Source: [Phialemoniopsis] sp. UDSM-2020 (lineage: Eukaryota; Ascomycota; Sordariomycetes; Thyridiales; Thyridiaceae). Taken from it: a stretch of 64,000 nt of DNA. The stretch spans positions 1,736,001 to 1,800,000 of the forward strand of contig JAEILZ010000003.1 of NCBI GenBank assembly GCA_018873225.1, in the 5' to 3' direction. Below the pieces are notes generated by a model. The model did not search any database. It was not told the origin of the DNA and saw only the letters and a list, made by a program, of their open reading frames with translations. Both the position numbers and the translations under genes were made by a program. This document shows positions 1-10,440 of this stretch, piece after piece. Within the stretch, counting starts at the first letter, position 1; every line of letters begins with the position of its first letter.

Positions 1-102
1 CTTTATTTGCCAAGAAATACCAAAAAGCTTGCAATAACTGCCTTCAAATCTCAGATTCTTCTTTTCAACACTCAAGTCTGGCTTTCCGCAGCTTGATTCA
101 TC

Positions 103-3100
103 ATGTCGGACATCGACAAGGATCCAACAAAGAAGGGGTTGGATAATGCTGTTAGTATAGATTGCCTTTTCACAGATTTCACGATCGAGAGCTGATAACT
201 CCTCCCACACCCCTTAGCAGGCTGAACAGGCGCCTATCTCAGGCACCGAGGCACCGCAGGAGGCAAAGACAGGCGCCAGGCATGGCAAATTCCAACTTGA
301 CCTCGAGGACGCACTGACTCCTGACCCGGGAACCGAGGACATGTTCCACGTCCAGGACAACAAGTTCGCCTTCACGCCCGGCCAGCTCTCGAAGCTGCTC
401 AACCCCAAGAGCCCCAACGCCTTTTACGCCATGGGCGGCCTGGCCGGCCTCGAGAAGGGCCTGCGCACCAACCGCAAGACGGGCCTCAGCGTCGACGAGA
501 AGACCCTCGACGGCGCCGTCTCCTTCGAGGACGCCGCGCTCAAGGGCGCGCCCAAGCACGGCACCGCGGGCGACGCGCCCCCGACGCCCAAGGCCGAGAA
601 GAAGAACGGCGATGTGCCGGCGCCCCCGCCGCACAAGCCCGTCACGCCCGGGTTCGACGACCGCCAGCGCGCGTTCCGCGACAACCGCCTGCCCGAGAAG
701 AAGGCCAAGTCGCTGCTCGAGATCGCCTGGACGACCTACAACGACAAGGTGCTGATCCTGCTGACCGTCGCCGCCGTCGTGTCGCTCGCGCTCGGCCTGT
801 ACCAGACCTTTGGCACGGAGCACAAGAATGGCGAGCCGAAAGTCGAGTGGGTCGAGGCCGTCGCCATCATGGTCGCCATCATCATTGTCGTCGCCGTCGG
901 CACCGTCAACGACTGGAACATGGAGCGCCAGTTCAACAAGCTCAACAAGAAGAACAACGACCGCATGGTCAAGGTTATACGCTCCGGCAAGTCCCTCGAG
1001 ATCAACGTGTTTGATCTTATGGTGGGGGACGTCATGCATCTCACGACTGGCGATCTGATCCCGGTGGATGGCATCTTTATCGAGGGCCACGGGGTCAAGT
1101 GCGACGAGTCTTCGGCCACTGGCGAGTCGGATCTGCTGCGCAAGGTCGGAGGCGACGAGCTGTTTGCCGCTCTGGAGGGCATCGCAAAGGGAAACACTGA
1201 CCATCCCAACATCGACAAGCTCGACTGCTTCATCATTTCTGGTAGCAAGGTTCAGGAGGGCACAGGAACCTTTCTCGTCACGGCTGTTGGTGTCAACTCG
1301 AGCTACGGGCGCACGACCATGTCCCTCCGAACCGAGCAGGAGGATACTCCATTGCAGAAGAAGCTGAACATCCTCGCCGATTGGATCGCCAAGCTCGGTG
1401 CTGGTGCTGCACTCCTTCTGTTCATCGTCCTCTTCATCAAGTTCTGCGCCGCACTTCCCCACAATACGGCTACACCGGACCAGAAGGGTCAGGAATTCCT
1501 CAAGCTGTTCATTGTTTCCGTTACTGTCGTGGTCGTCGCCGTCCCCGAAGGTCTCCCGCTGGCTGTCACTCTGGCTCTGTCTTTCGCGACGAACCGCATG
1601 GTCAAGGACAACAACCTGGTTCGCGTGTTGAAAGCCTGCGAGACGATGGGAAATGCCACGACCGTGTGCTCTGACAAGACTGGAACGCTCACCCAGAACA
1701 AGATGACTGTGGTGGCTGCGACGCTGGGCAAGAGCTCCAGCTTCGGCGGCACCGAGCCTGCCCTCGACGATGACAAGGACAATGCCGTATCTCCCAACTC
1801 GGAGAAGGCCCCCGTCAACACGGTCCCCAATATGCCTGTAGCCGAATTTGTGAAGGGAATGAGCGAAGAGACCAAGAAGGCGCTCATCCAGTCCAACGCG
1901 GTCAATTCCACTGCTTTCGAAGGCGACCAGGACGGCGAGCAGACCTTTATCGGCTCAAAGACCGAAGTCGCCCTCTTGACCTTCTCCCGTGACCATCTCG
2001 GCGCCGGCCCCGTCCAGGAAGAGCGCGAGAACGCCAACGTCGTCCAGGTCGTCCCCTTCGACTCCGCCGTCAAATACATGGCCACCGTGGTCAAGCTGCC
2101 CAACGGCAAATTCCGCGCCTACGCCAAGGGCGCCTCGGAGATCCTGCTCGGCAAGTGCACGCGCATCATCTCCGACCCTTTGGCCGACGAGCTCGTCGAC
2201 ACGGAGCTGACGGCCGAGGACCGCGAGATGCTCCTGCAGACCATCACCTCGTACGCGGGTCAGACCCTGCGCACCATCGCCTCGTCCTTCCGCGACTTCG
2301 AGTCCTGGCCCCCGGCCGGCGCCGCGGCCGACGACGAGCCCAGCATGGCCGACTTCAACAAGCTGCACCAGGACATGACGCTCATCGGCATCTTCGGCAT
2401 CAAGGACCCCCTGCGCGACACCGTCAAGGAGGCCATCGTCGACTGCCAGCGCGCCGGCGTCGTCGTGCGCATGGTCACGGGCGACAACATCCTGACGGGC
2501 CGCGCCATCGCCAAGGAGTGCGGCATCTACCACCCGGAGAACGGCGGCATCGCCATGGAAGGGCCCGACTTCCGACGCAAGACCGACGCCGAGCTGAAGG
2601 AGCTCGTCCCGAACCTGCAGGTGCTCGCGCGGTCGAGCCCCGAGGACAAGCGCATCCTCGTGCGCACGCTCAAGGAGCTCGGCGAGACGGTCGCTGTGAC
2701 TGGTGACGGCACCAACGATGCGCCTGCGCTCAAGATGGCAGATATTGGATTCTCTATGGGTATCGCTGGTACCGAGGTTGCCAAGGAGGCGTCGGAGATT
2801 ATTCTCATGGACGACAACTTTGCTTCCATTGTCAAGGGTATGATGTGGGGACGTGCGATCAACGATGCTGTCAAGAAGTTCTTGCAGGTGAGTACTCATA
2901 TTATCAAAGGATAAGTCTGTGAGCCGATGCTGATCCCACATAGTTCCAACTTACCGTCAACATCACCGCCGTCGCACTCACCTTTGTCTCCGCCGTCGCC
3001 AGTGCCGAAGAGGAGTCTGTTCTCAACGCCGTGCAGCTCCTCTGGGTCAACCTGATCATGGACACCTTTGCCGCCCTAGCTCTCGCCACCGACCCCCCGA

Positions 3101-3861
3101 CCCGCTCCGTCCTCGACCGCAAGCCCGACCGCAAGTCCGCGCCCCTGATCACGCTCCGCATGCTCAAGATGATCATCGGCCAGGCCATCTGCCAGCTCGC
3201 CATCACCCTCGTCCTCAACTTTGGCGGCTGGACCCTGCTCGGCTACGACACGATGCCCATAGAAGAGGAGCCCGAGAAGCGCCTCAAGACGCTCGTCTTC
3301 AACGTCTTTGTGTGGCTGCAGATCTTTAACGAGATCAACAACCGCCGCCTCGACAACAAGCTCAACATCCTCGAAGGGCTCACGCGCAACTACTTCTTCA
3401 TCGTCATCAACCTCATCATGATCGGCGGCCAGGTCCTCATCATCTACGTCGGCGGCGAGGCCTTCAAGATCCACCGCCTCGACGGCAAGGAGTGGGGCCT
3501 GTCCATCGGCCTGGGGGCCATCTCGCTGCCCTGGGGCGCCGCGATCCGCCTGTTCCCGGACGCCTGGGTCGCCGCGTGCCTGCCCTGGTTCGTGCGCAAG
3601 CGCTGGGCGCCCGAGACCATCTCCGAGGAGCTCCGGAAGCAGCACGCCAACGAGAAGGGCGTGTGGGTCACCGACAGCGAGGGCGAGCAGGAGTTCCGGC
3701 CCGCGCCCCCCTTGCGCGTCATGACGTCGATCCGCGGGCAGCGCGTGCGCGAGAACATCAAGCGCGGCCGGGGTTTCCGCGAGAGGATGCACGACGCCAA
3801 GCAGGCCGCCAAGGACAAGTGGCACCAAGGGTCGAAGCTGGAGCTGAACGAGAAGAAATGA
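103..3861 (+). CDS. P-type Ca2+-transporting ATPase (PMCA/Pmc1 type)
   Basis: Pumps Ca2+ out of the cytosol, probably into the vacuole as yeast Pmc1 does or across the plasma membrane. Three exons: 103-150, 221-2887 and 2944-3861, joining to about 1210 aa. Visible P-type signatures in order: a TGES actuator motif near residue 316, the PEGLPLAVTLAL Ca2+-binding helix near 458, the phosphorylation site DKTGTLT near 501, KGASE in the nucleotide domain, and TGDGTNDAPAL near 843 followed by GTEVAKEASEIILMDDNF. The second intron falls between the hinge and the last membrane helices. The C-terminal tail is rich in Arg/Lys and has no obvious domain. The start at 103 gives MSDIDKD; the 16-codon first exon is joined by a clean gttagt...ttagcag intron. 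The PMCA rather than SERCA assignment rests on the LSFATNRM segment after PEGLP and on the long N-terminus. Confidence 0.95.
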
Positions 3862-4175
3862 GAGCTTGCTTTCGCCTTTCGTGTGCGAGGATATGGACGC
3901 GATTATTAAAACTAGATCGCGGTTTCTGCTTGTTCTTTGCGAGGATGGGGACATCCCGCGGAAAATAAGGGATGTCAAGTGTTTTTCTTTGAGTTTTTTT
4001 GGAGTGCTTTGCGGATCTAGAATACTATTAGGCTTTGCAAATGGTCGCCGTACATAGACTTAATATCAATGAATACAAACTCCATGGCCTAGAGATAGCT
4101 TGGCTAGTGGCCGTCTGTCGAGTAAGAGTTTATTTCAATTAACTGCGTTCTTTATTCTAGTCAACTGTCCCTGGC
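3862..4175. other. Convergent intergenic, no gene
   Basis: 3' flank between the Ca2+-ATPase and the small minus-strand gene that ends at 4176. AT-richer than the flanking exons; no conserved coding signal seen. Confidence 0.5.
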
Positions 4176-4670
4176 CTAACCTCCCTTGCCACGGACACCC
4201 CGCAGGCGCTCCTCCTGAGCGACGGGAAAACGTCTTGACGGCTTCTGGAAAGACCATAGCCAGAAAACATAGCAAAAGATTGTCTGTAGCATCCACGCGT
4301 ATATCAACCAGCGCTTTTCATGCGGTGCGGCACGCGCCAGGGTAGCCCGTGCAAGCAACAGCGCAGAGTTGAACACCGAGACAGCAAGCCAGCTACCTAC
4401 GTACTTGGATGTCAGCACTGCACAAGTTGAAGGTGTACAGAGGCCATACCTATGCGGCCGCCGGTAGGTCCGAACTGCCATAATCGGCGAGAAAACAGCA
4501 CAAGATACATGAGGGTTGCGCAGCACAGCACTGCTAGCTAGGATCACGTTGATTAGTAGGCGGGCATGGTCCGGGACTGTGAGTTATCACGCACCAATAT
4601 TCAAGAGAGCAGAAGTCTCGTTGTACTTTTGGACTTTTGCTACACAACGATTATCGAAGTTATTGTCCAT
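4176..4670 (-). CDS. Small predicted three-helix membrane protein
   Basis: Function unknown. Splicing three exons (4670-4595, 4530-4450, 4396-4176) gives an open frame of 125 aa starting MDNNFDNRC. Donors are gtgcgt and gtatgg; the first intron carries a perfect ctactaat branch sequence and ends in gctagcag. Three hydrophobic stretches can be seen: about residues 19-38 (ALLNIVLCCATLMYLVLF), 53-73 (GSWLAVSVFNSALLLARA) and a Trp/Tyr-rich stretch near 83-102 (LIYAWMLQTIFCYVFWLW). The tail is basic. The continuity of hydrophobic segments across two introns is the main support. The ATG sits at the edge of a TTTGCA hexamer repeat, so this could instead be the surviving 3' part of a larger, truncated membrane protein gene. 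Confidence 0.5.
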
Positions 4671-4688
4671 TTGCATTTGCATTTGCAT
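4668..4688. repeat. TTTGCA hexamer microsatellite
   Basis: About three perfect copies of a six-base unit, overlapping the proposed start codon of the small membrane-protein gene. Confidence 0.7.
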
Positions 4689-4994
4689 CTTGCGACTCCG
4701 CGCGGACAAGCTCGGTTCAAAGTGAGAAGATCCTTGCAAAGAACTGGTTCTGGAAAGTGAAGAAGCTAGAAGAGAAACGATGCTTCAGGAAGACGTTGAA
4801 TTAAGGTTTCAGACTTTCTTTGGGCCGACATAGACCAAGCTTGTTCATATTTGGGCCGTCCGGATCAGACGGCACACTTGCAGCCAGGGTTTTCGGCATG
4901 CTTAGCCGGCGGCCGCTCACCTGGCACGATCCACATCTAAAAGGCGTATTGTTTAGGGATCAATTCTACCAGGGCATCAAGACTTTCACTCATC
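4671..4994. other. Intergenic, no gene
   Basis: Lies upstream of the small membrane-protein gene and downstream of the aldo-keto reductase relic. No coding or RNA signal seen. Confidence 0.4.
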
Positions 4995-5735
4995 TCATCG
5001 CCAATAAGTTGCGGCGTCTACCCTTGCCATCTGTCAAGCCTTATCGAGGGCCTCGACCAATTCTTCGGGGAGAGGACATAACTGTCCATATAACTAATAC
5101 CGATGATAATGCTATCATCACCACCTTGGCTGCGCATCCTCAAGCTGCTATGATGAACACACCATCGGAGCGCAGTCTCAATCAGAGATATGGCGTGCTT
5201 CTTGGCGACAGGTTCAATTGTTGCTAGTGCGTCGAAAGTTGACTGTTTGAAGTACCGGTCCATGTAAACCTTGCCCAGATTGGTAGACATATCAAACCGA
5301 CCCTCAGTGGGCTCTTGGTCCAAGGTTGTATTCCCGGAGAGAACTCCAGCAGCCAAGGGATTGTGAATGATCGGTAATAAACCAAATTTGCGCAGACATG
5401 GTATTAGTTCGAGTTCGATGGACCTGTCCAGACCACATTGCTAATATCAAGGTATCTGGGTTCTGTCTTAAGACTACTTATGTCCAAGAACCAGAAGTGT
5501 TCTAGAAAACAAGTGATCGAAATCTTGACGTACTGATGGCATGGTACACCTCTTGGTATACCGTAGGCTTTATGGATCCCTTGCGCTCACAAATGCCGAC
5601 TACCTCGGCAACCTCCCAGGCAAGGTAATTGCTTGGCCCAAAATGTTTGAACTTGCCTTCCTTGTAAAGCTAGTTTACACCCTCAAGTGTCTCTTCATAG
5701 CTTGTACTCTGATCAGGAGACATCATGAACTCTAT
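4995..5735 (-). pseudogene. Decayed aldo-keto reductase (AKR7 / aflatoxin-aldehyde-reductase type)
   Basis: Blocks typical of AKR7-type reductases are readable in order on the minus strand. They are FMMSPDQS...YEETLEGVN then YKEGKFKHFGPSNYLAWEVAEVV (about 5735-5530), a likely old intron, then RSIELELIPCLRKFG and NPLAAGVLSG (about 5440-5330), and ALRWCVHHSSLRMRSQGG to IIIGIS (about 5170-5095). The last block, PLPEELVEALDKA, is in another frame. Lesions seen: TAG inside the first block at 5672-5670, a deletion with frameshift after IIIGIS, and TGA at 5036-5034 where family members have Trp. The N-terminal third, including the catalytic Asp/Tyr/Lys region, is not recognisable upstream. The live enzymes reduce dialdehydes and ketoaldehydes with NADPH. 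It is clearly a relic; the exact parent family is slightly less certain. Confidence 0.85.
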
Positions 5736-6477
5736 CAGGGTCTGCGTAGGTAGCCATTGCTCAGAGCCGACTTACGATACGATTCAAATACATGTTGTTT
5801 CTGAAAGAGAGCCCATTGCTACGTATCAAAAATGCAAAGCTTCGCAATTACATTGTGCCTTTTGAGAGTCCCAGCACAATTCAGGGACATTCTTAGACAA
5901 GTCGTAGAGACCTTTGCACCGGAGATTGAATTACCGCCGAAACTTTGAAAAACCAGCTCAGTAGCAGTAGCTAAGAGATCGGCGGTTTAGTGCCTTGGAA
6001 CAGGCGGCTCGCCTGCAACGTCGAGTGCTGATACCCCCCGGTCTTGTGAATTCCGAAGTTTTTCCAGTCTACTAGACTAATTAGCCCATGTTTCACTCAA
6101 TCAGACAAGGGTTATTCGGCTGATCTTCGGGGAGGACACCTTTCATGCAGTTATTTCGTGGCCGAGTTTCAAGAGGGATCACAACAAATGTAAAGTTTAG
6201 ATCTATTCTTGATCACGTCTTGTCTAAATCATGTCAGGAAACCCTGTTCAATCTTCTCACTCAAGGTCGTGATGATGCTACCAAAGTGGTTGATTATATG
6301 TTATCGTGGTCTGGTCTACTAGACCAACAGGTGTCGCTCTCCTGCACACTCATAAGACCAGCGAAGAAATGACGGCAACTTAAAGGTCGAGGACATTGTA
6401 CTCGGCCCTACTCGCGGGGAAGAGTGGAGGAGGTTTCTGGGGGTGGGGTTCAGAAGACGACCAGGGCGGAGCAACCC

Positions 6478-6491
6478 CGGGCTCGCGGCCG
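6478..6491. promoter_or_regulatory. CGG-N8-CCG inverted triplet (possible Zn2Cys6 site)
   Basis: CGG and CCG separated by eight bases, about 320 bp before the transporter ATG. The spacing matches sites in three other intergenic regions of the same gene block, but the inner bases differ, so support is weak on its own. Confidence 0.25.
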
Positions 6492-6695
6492 ACAAGGGCG
6501 GAGAAATGCCTTGCATATGACCAACTCTAGGCTTCATCTAGTCTGCTTGCGGGTCGCACATGTACGCACAGGCCGGTCAACGTCTAAACGGGCGCGAGAC
6601 GATCATGACCCACCTCGAGACGAGCTCGAGACGAGCCCAGCAATATCCCAGCAAGGACGTATCGAAAGCATCACATCGGGACAAGGTTGGGCTCA

Positions 6696-6703
6696 CATAT
6701 ATG
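6696..6703 (+). promoter_or_regulatory. TATA-like element of sugar transporter
   Basis: CATATATG about 107 bp before the ATG at 6810, a plausible TATA position for a fungal gene. Confidence 0.3.
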
Positions 6704-6809
6704 TTAGAAGTCCAGACTTCATTGTTCTGGGCAAGAAGTAGTCAATAGCTTCATTTCAACTCCATCGACACCTCTTCCAAAACACTTTCGACACTAGCAA
6801 GCAGCAACA

Positions 6810-8504
6810 ATGGCTCGTAAATGCGCCAAGCCTACGCAGAAAGAACAAGATGCCAAAATTGTCGGGCATGCCCTCGCGGAGGTGCTTCCCCAAACTGACA
6901 AATGGTGGTTCCAGCAGCCTCACTTGCTCAAGTTGAACCTTTGGCTGCTTGTTCCCACACTCTCTAGTTCAGTCTCCGGTTTCGATGGTTCGTTCAACCT
7001 CTCTGCTTTCTCTCGTACTTCGCTTCAATACAGCTGGTGGGACTGACAATCAGTGTTCCCCCCCGAACAACAGGGTCCCTCATGAACGGTCTTCAAGCCC
7101 TCCCACAATGGGTCAGTGACTTCGATAACCCGCAGGGCAAAATGCTCGGCCTGGTCAATGGTATCATGGTCGCCGGTATGATGTTGGGCATGCCGCTGGC
7201 TCCTTGGGTAACAGATCGGTTCGGCAGGAAGCTTCCCATCTTGATTGGCTGCGCGGGCACGATCGTTGCTACCGTTATCCAGGTCGTTTCGGTCAACTAT
7301 GGCATGTTTGTCTTCTCTCGAGGATTCTTGGGGTTCTTCAGTACCTTCATGATTTCTCCCAGCGCTCTCCTTATTGCCGAGCTAGCATATCCTACGCATC
7401 GAGGCAAGTATACGGCAGCTTACTTTACAGTCTACTACCTTGGTGGGATTGTTGCCTCTTGGGTCACCTTTGGCACGCAGAAGATGTCCGGTTCCATGGC
7501 GTGGAAGGTCCCGTCTATCTTCCAAGCGATTCTCCCGTTGGTCCAAATCCTGACCATCTGGTGAGTGCCTCAATCGCCTCGCTGGCTTGTGGCACAGGAC
7601 AGAGAGTCGGAAGCTGCGGACATCCTGAGGGAGTACCACGATACTACGCCCGACAGCCGCTTAGTTCAGGCAGAGATGGCAGAGATCATCGAGTCCATTC
7701 AGCTAGAGAGGGAGGCAGCGGGAACTAGCTGGCGCGCCTTGATCGCGACTCCAGGAAACCGGAAGCGCCTTCTGCTCGCCATCATCGTCGGAACATTTGC
7801 TCAGTGGAACGGAGTTGCTGTTCTCTCCTACTACCTCGCCAAGGTCCTGAGCTCGGTCGGGATCTCGAGCACGTTTGACCAGACCCTCATCAATGGTATG
7901 CTGCAGATCTTCAACTTCTTTGCAGCACTGCTGGGCGCTTTCCTTGTCGACAGACTCGGTCGGCGAACGCTCTTCCTCTGGTCCACCACGGGCATGTTGA
8001 TCTCTTATGCTGTTTGGACTGCCTGCTCAGCGGTGAACAACGAGACTGGCAACCATGCCGCCGGTATCGTGGTGGTTGTGTGCGTGTTTGTGGTCTTCTT
8101 CCACTACGACATTGCCTGGACACCACTGTTACTTGCAGTATGTACAATGCACTTTATCTCCGGGCCAATGAAGACTAATAAGCCTTCTACTCTGACAGTA
8201 TCCTACTGAGATCTTTCCTTACTTCCTCAGAGCTAAGGGCATTACGATCATGTTCCTTTTCAACTCCGGAGGCCTGCTCATTGCGCAATTCGTCAACCCT
8301 ATCGGTATGGAGAATCTTGGATGGCGATACTACATTGTCTTCACTTGCATTCTTGCCAGTGTACTCGCAATGATCTTCTTCCTGCTACCTGAGACTAAGG
8401 GCTACTCTCTCGAGGAGATCGCAGTCATCTTTGATGGAGACTATGTGGAAACCTCTGTTGCTCGGGAGAAGGACGACGGAAGGGTGAAAGAGGTGGAAGT
8501 CTAG
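6810..8504 (+). CDS. MFS sugar transporter with in-frame TGA (possible pseudogene)
   Basis: Member of the sugar porter family, expected to import a sugar or polyol across the plasma membrane. Exons 6810-6987, 7074-8137 and 8199-8504 would encode 515 codons. Family marks: GFDGSLMNGLQ after helix 1, DRFGRKLPI in the helix 2-3 loop, SPRWL after helix 6, VDRLGRRTLF after helix 8, and PETKGYSLEEI at the end. A TGA at 7562-7564 interrupts the frame just before VPQSPRWL, in the most conserved part of the central loop. A gtgagt donor overlaps it, but no nearby acceptor keeps the frame: cacag shifts it and gacag recreates TGA. The other two introns are ordinary. So it is either a nonsense allele, a sequence error, or a read-through codon. 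It sits at the left edge of the catabolic block. Confidence 0.85.
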
Positions 8505-9041
8505 ACATGCTACTTCTGCCGTGGGAGCTAGTATTGATACTCGCAGTTGTTGGTCTAGTTCAGAAAAGAGGCCGTAACTATATCAACGCTGGTAGGTCCA
8601 GCTTTCATAGCCATGAAGGGAACAACAGAAGCAACAAGACACATGATCAGCATAGCACTGCGAAAATCACACTTATTTAGAAGGCGGTCACAGTCCCAGT
8701 TGGGCTGTGGCTAGAGAGACTCACTTTCGAAAAGGAGAATAGAGCAAATTACCGATTGCACGCCCAGACTTGCGTCAGGTAGCATTTCCACAAGCATAAT
8801 TCAACCAAGCTCAAATGCCCACAATCATGCTCATTATGAGTCTTTCGTCGCTGATGACCAGGGTTCTCGGCAAGCTGAGCCGGCCGTTCGCACCGGCCGC
8901 ATCGTCACAGTTCACATCCCGAGCCGCTGAGATCGACAACGTCCTAGCAGGTAACCTTTGTCGCTTTTATCTCACTACACCATCATGTGAGACTTCACGT
9001 GCTTTTCGGGAAAGACGATTTCATGTCTGTCTATCAGAAAA
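8505..9041. other. Convergent intergenic, no gene
   Basis: 3' flanks of the transporter and of the DUF1907 gene; no coding signal supported. Confidence 0.5.
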
Positions 9042-10016
9042 CTAGTCGTGGAGATCGCGATCCAGTGTCACTGCTGGCTTGTCCAAACGATAGATCACCT
9101 TAGCAGTGTTGAAGTACCCCTCGTACTCTACTTCTTCATCAGCACCCTCCACTTCGTAATGATAATGCCCTCCAGCGTTGGCCCCCGATGTCGAATAGGC
9201 ATGCGTGTGCTCCATCCGCAGACCCATTGCTTTCCCGGGATCCGCTGAGTGCAGCACAGATAGGCACAAAATAGGGCCATCGAAGTCGTGGTAGGTCAAC
9301 CAGTTGTTAAGCTGGTCAAAGTCCTTGAAGGGGAGTTCCTCTTCGGAAGGGAAGTCGGGCATAACGTGGTACTTTGCCTTTCCTGACTTGACCAGGAAAG
9401 CGCCCCCTAGACTGATCGTTTGGGAGTCCCCGTATGCCGCATGGAGTCCCTTGCGTATGCACTCGGTAAAGCTCTTTTCAGCGCCCTTTCGTTTCTTCGC
9501 CGTGACTTTGAGAACCGGACCCGTTTCACCGGATGAGCCGTAAAGGTTGATCATCAGAGCGCAGTCAACAGTTGTGCTTCTGGCCACATTGACAGCGCCA
9601 GTGGCTCGATCAATCTCGGTGTAGCGAGTATGGTTGTCGATGTTGTCGAGGCCGCCCTTCCAGCCAAGATTGGGCGCAAGCTCACAGTTCTGACCGACGA
9701 TGTGGAACGGGCCTGCACCTGCGCCCAGCAGTCCGCCCTGTTCCGGGTTCATCTCCATGGCCTTGGCAATGTCTGTCATGGCCCAGATGGCATCCAGCCG
9801 GGGTCGAGGAAACAGGTTCGGTTGACCGCCAACATCTGCAACCTTTTCATCTCCAGAGAGTCCTCTCGTCGCCAGGCCGAATGGGGCTTCTCGGAGGTCG
9901 GGGCATTGTACAACACTGATGGAGGACTGCTCGAAATTCGCGGCAAGTGGTGCCCTGAGTTTCTCCGCTAGCTCCTCGAGACTTGGGGGCGAGAGGGGAT
10001 ACTTTTGACACTGCAT
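9042..10016 (-). CDS. DUF1907 (C11orf54/PTD012-like) zinc protein
   Basis: Homolog of human C11orf54/PTD012, a zinc-binding protein with reported ester hydrolase activity. Single exon, 324 aa, starting MQCQKYPLSPPSLEEL at 10016; the preceding in-frame codon block begins with TTG, so 10016 is the first ATG. Family features: FPRPRLDAIWAMTDIAKAM, GPFHIVGQNCEL, GWKGGLDNIDNHTRY, and the C-terminal zinc cluster EHTHAY...GGHYHYE with an HxH...H arrangement. Length is normal for the family. It is divergent from the dehydrogenase at 10441 and shares a 424 bp promoter region with it, which ties it to the catabolic block. A lactone or ester hydrolase step would fit, but this is inference; the substrate cannot be read from the sequence. 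Confidence 0.9.
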   Translation of the reverse strand: MQCQKYPLSPPSLEELAEKLRAPLAANFEQSSISVVQCPDLREAPFGLATRGLSGDEKVADVGGQPNLFPRPRLDAIWAMTDIAKAMEMNPEQGGLLGAGAGPFHIVGQNCELAPNLGWKGGLDNIDNHTRYTEIDRATGAVNVARSTTVDCALMINLYGSSGETGPVLKVTAKKRKGAEKSFTECIRKGLHAAYGDSQTISLGGAFLVKSGKAKYHVMPDFPSEEELPFKDFDQLNNWLTYHDFDGPILCLSVLHSADPGKAMGLRMEHTHAYSTSGANAGGHYHYEVEGADEEVEYEGYFNTAKVIYRLDKPAVTLDRDLHD

Positions 10017-10440
10017 TGTGTACAAGGTATGTTGTAAAGCTGGATCAGAGCATCGAGAAGAAGCACAAGTCTCAGCCGGTCTTAAAGATCACTGCTCACC
10101 TTATGTCGAGGACAGTGCCGATACCGAAGGCGGGGCACAAGACTTGCTGAACGCCTCAAGAAATGACGACAGCTCCAAGCTTCCCAAGTGGATCCATCAT
10201 CGGGGATTTCGCCGTTGTGTGATTGCTCCACACATTCTCCAGACCTTCGGCCGAAAACCCGGGCTCACTGATGCCGAGGAACGGAGACAGGAAAGAAATC
10301 TGGAAATAAGTGAAGTAACTGTCTAGATTATATAGCATTCTTAGCCTTCATGTAGCTTATATGTTAGAGTGTGAACAACGTCGGTGATTCGTTTTACAGT
10401 CATTCTTGCTTGTCACGGAATTCAGTCATTCTCCCGCACC
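10017..10440. promoter_or_regulatory. Divergent promoter region, DUF1907 gene and SDR
   Basis: 424 bp between two divergent starts. Holds a CGG-N8-CCG motif at 10201-10214 and a TATATA at 10329-10334, about 110 bp before the dehydrogenase ATG. Confidence 0.5.
10201..10215 (-). promoter_or_regulatory. Conserved CGG-N8-CCG site, copy 1
   Basis: On the minus strand it reads ACGGCGAAATCCCCG. The regulator/kinase promoter at 17449-17463 has ACGGCGAAATCTCCG on the plus strand: 14 of 15 bases match. Inverted CGG triplets are the usual half-sites of Zn2Cys6 dimers, and such a regulator is encoded at 14939-17017. Binding is inferred. Confidence 0.5.

Larger units (their letters stand above)
5736..6809. 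other. Gene-free stretch with transporter promoter
   Basis: Past the recognisable reductase relic nothing coding can be supported. The right third must hold the promoter of the sugar transporter that starts at 6810. Confidence 0.4.

Noticed and set aside
239..1462. 407-codon minus-strand frame opposite the Ca2+-ATPase
   Set aside because: Mirror of strongly GC-ended codons of the real gene; low-complexity Arg/Leu/Val composition and no domain.
5034..5672. Repeat-induced point mutation as cause of the reductase relic
   Set aside because: Only one of the two stops could be a CpA-type change, and no second repeat copy is in the window.
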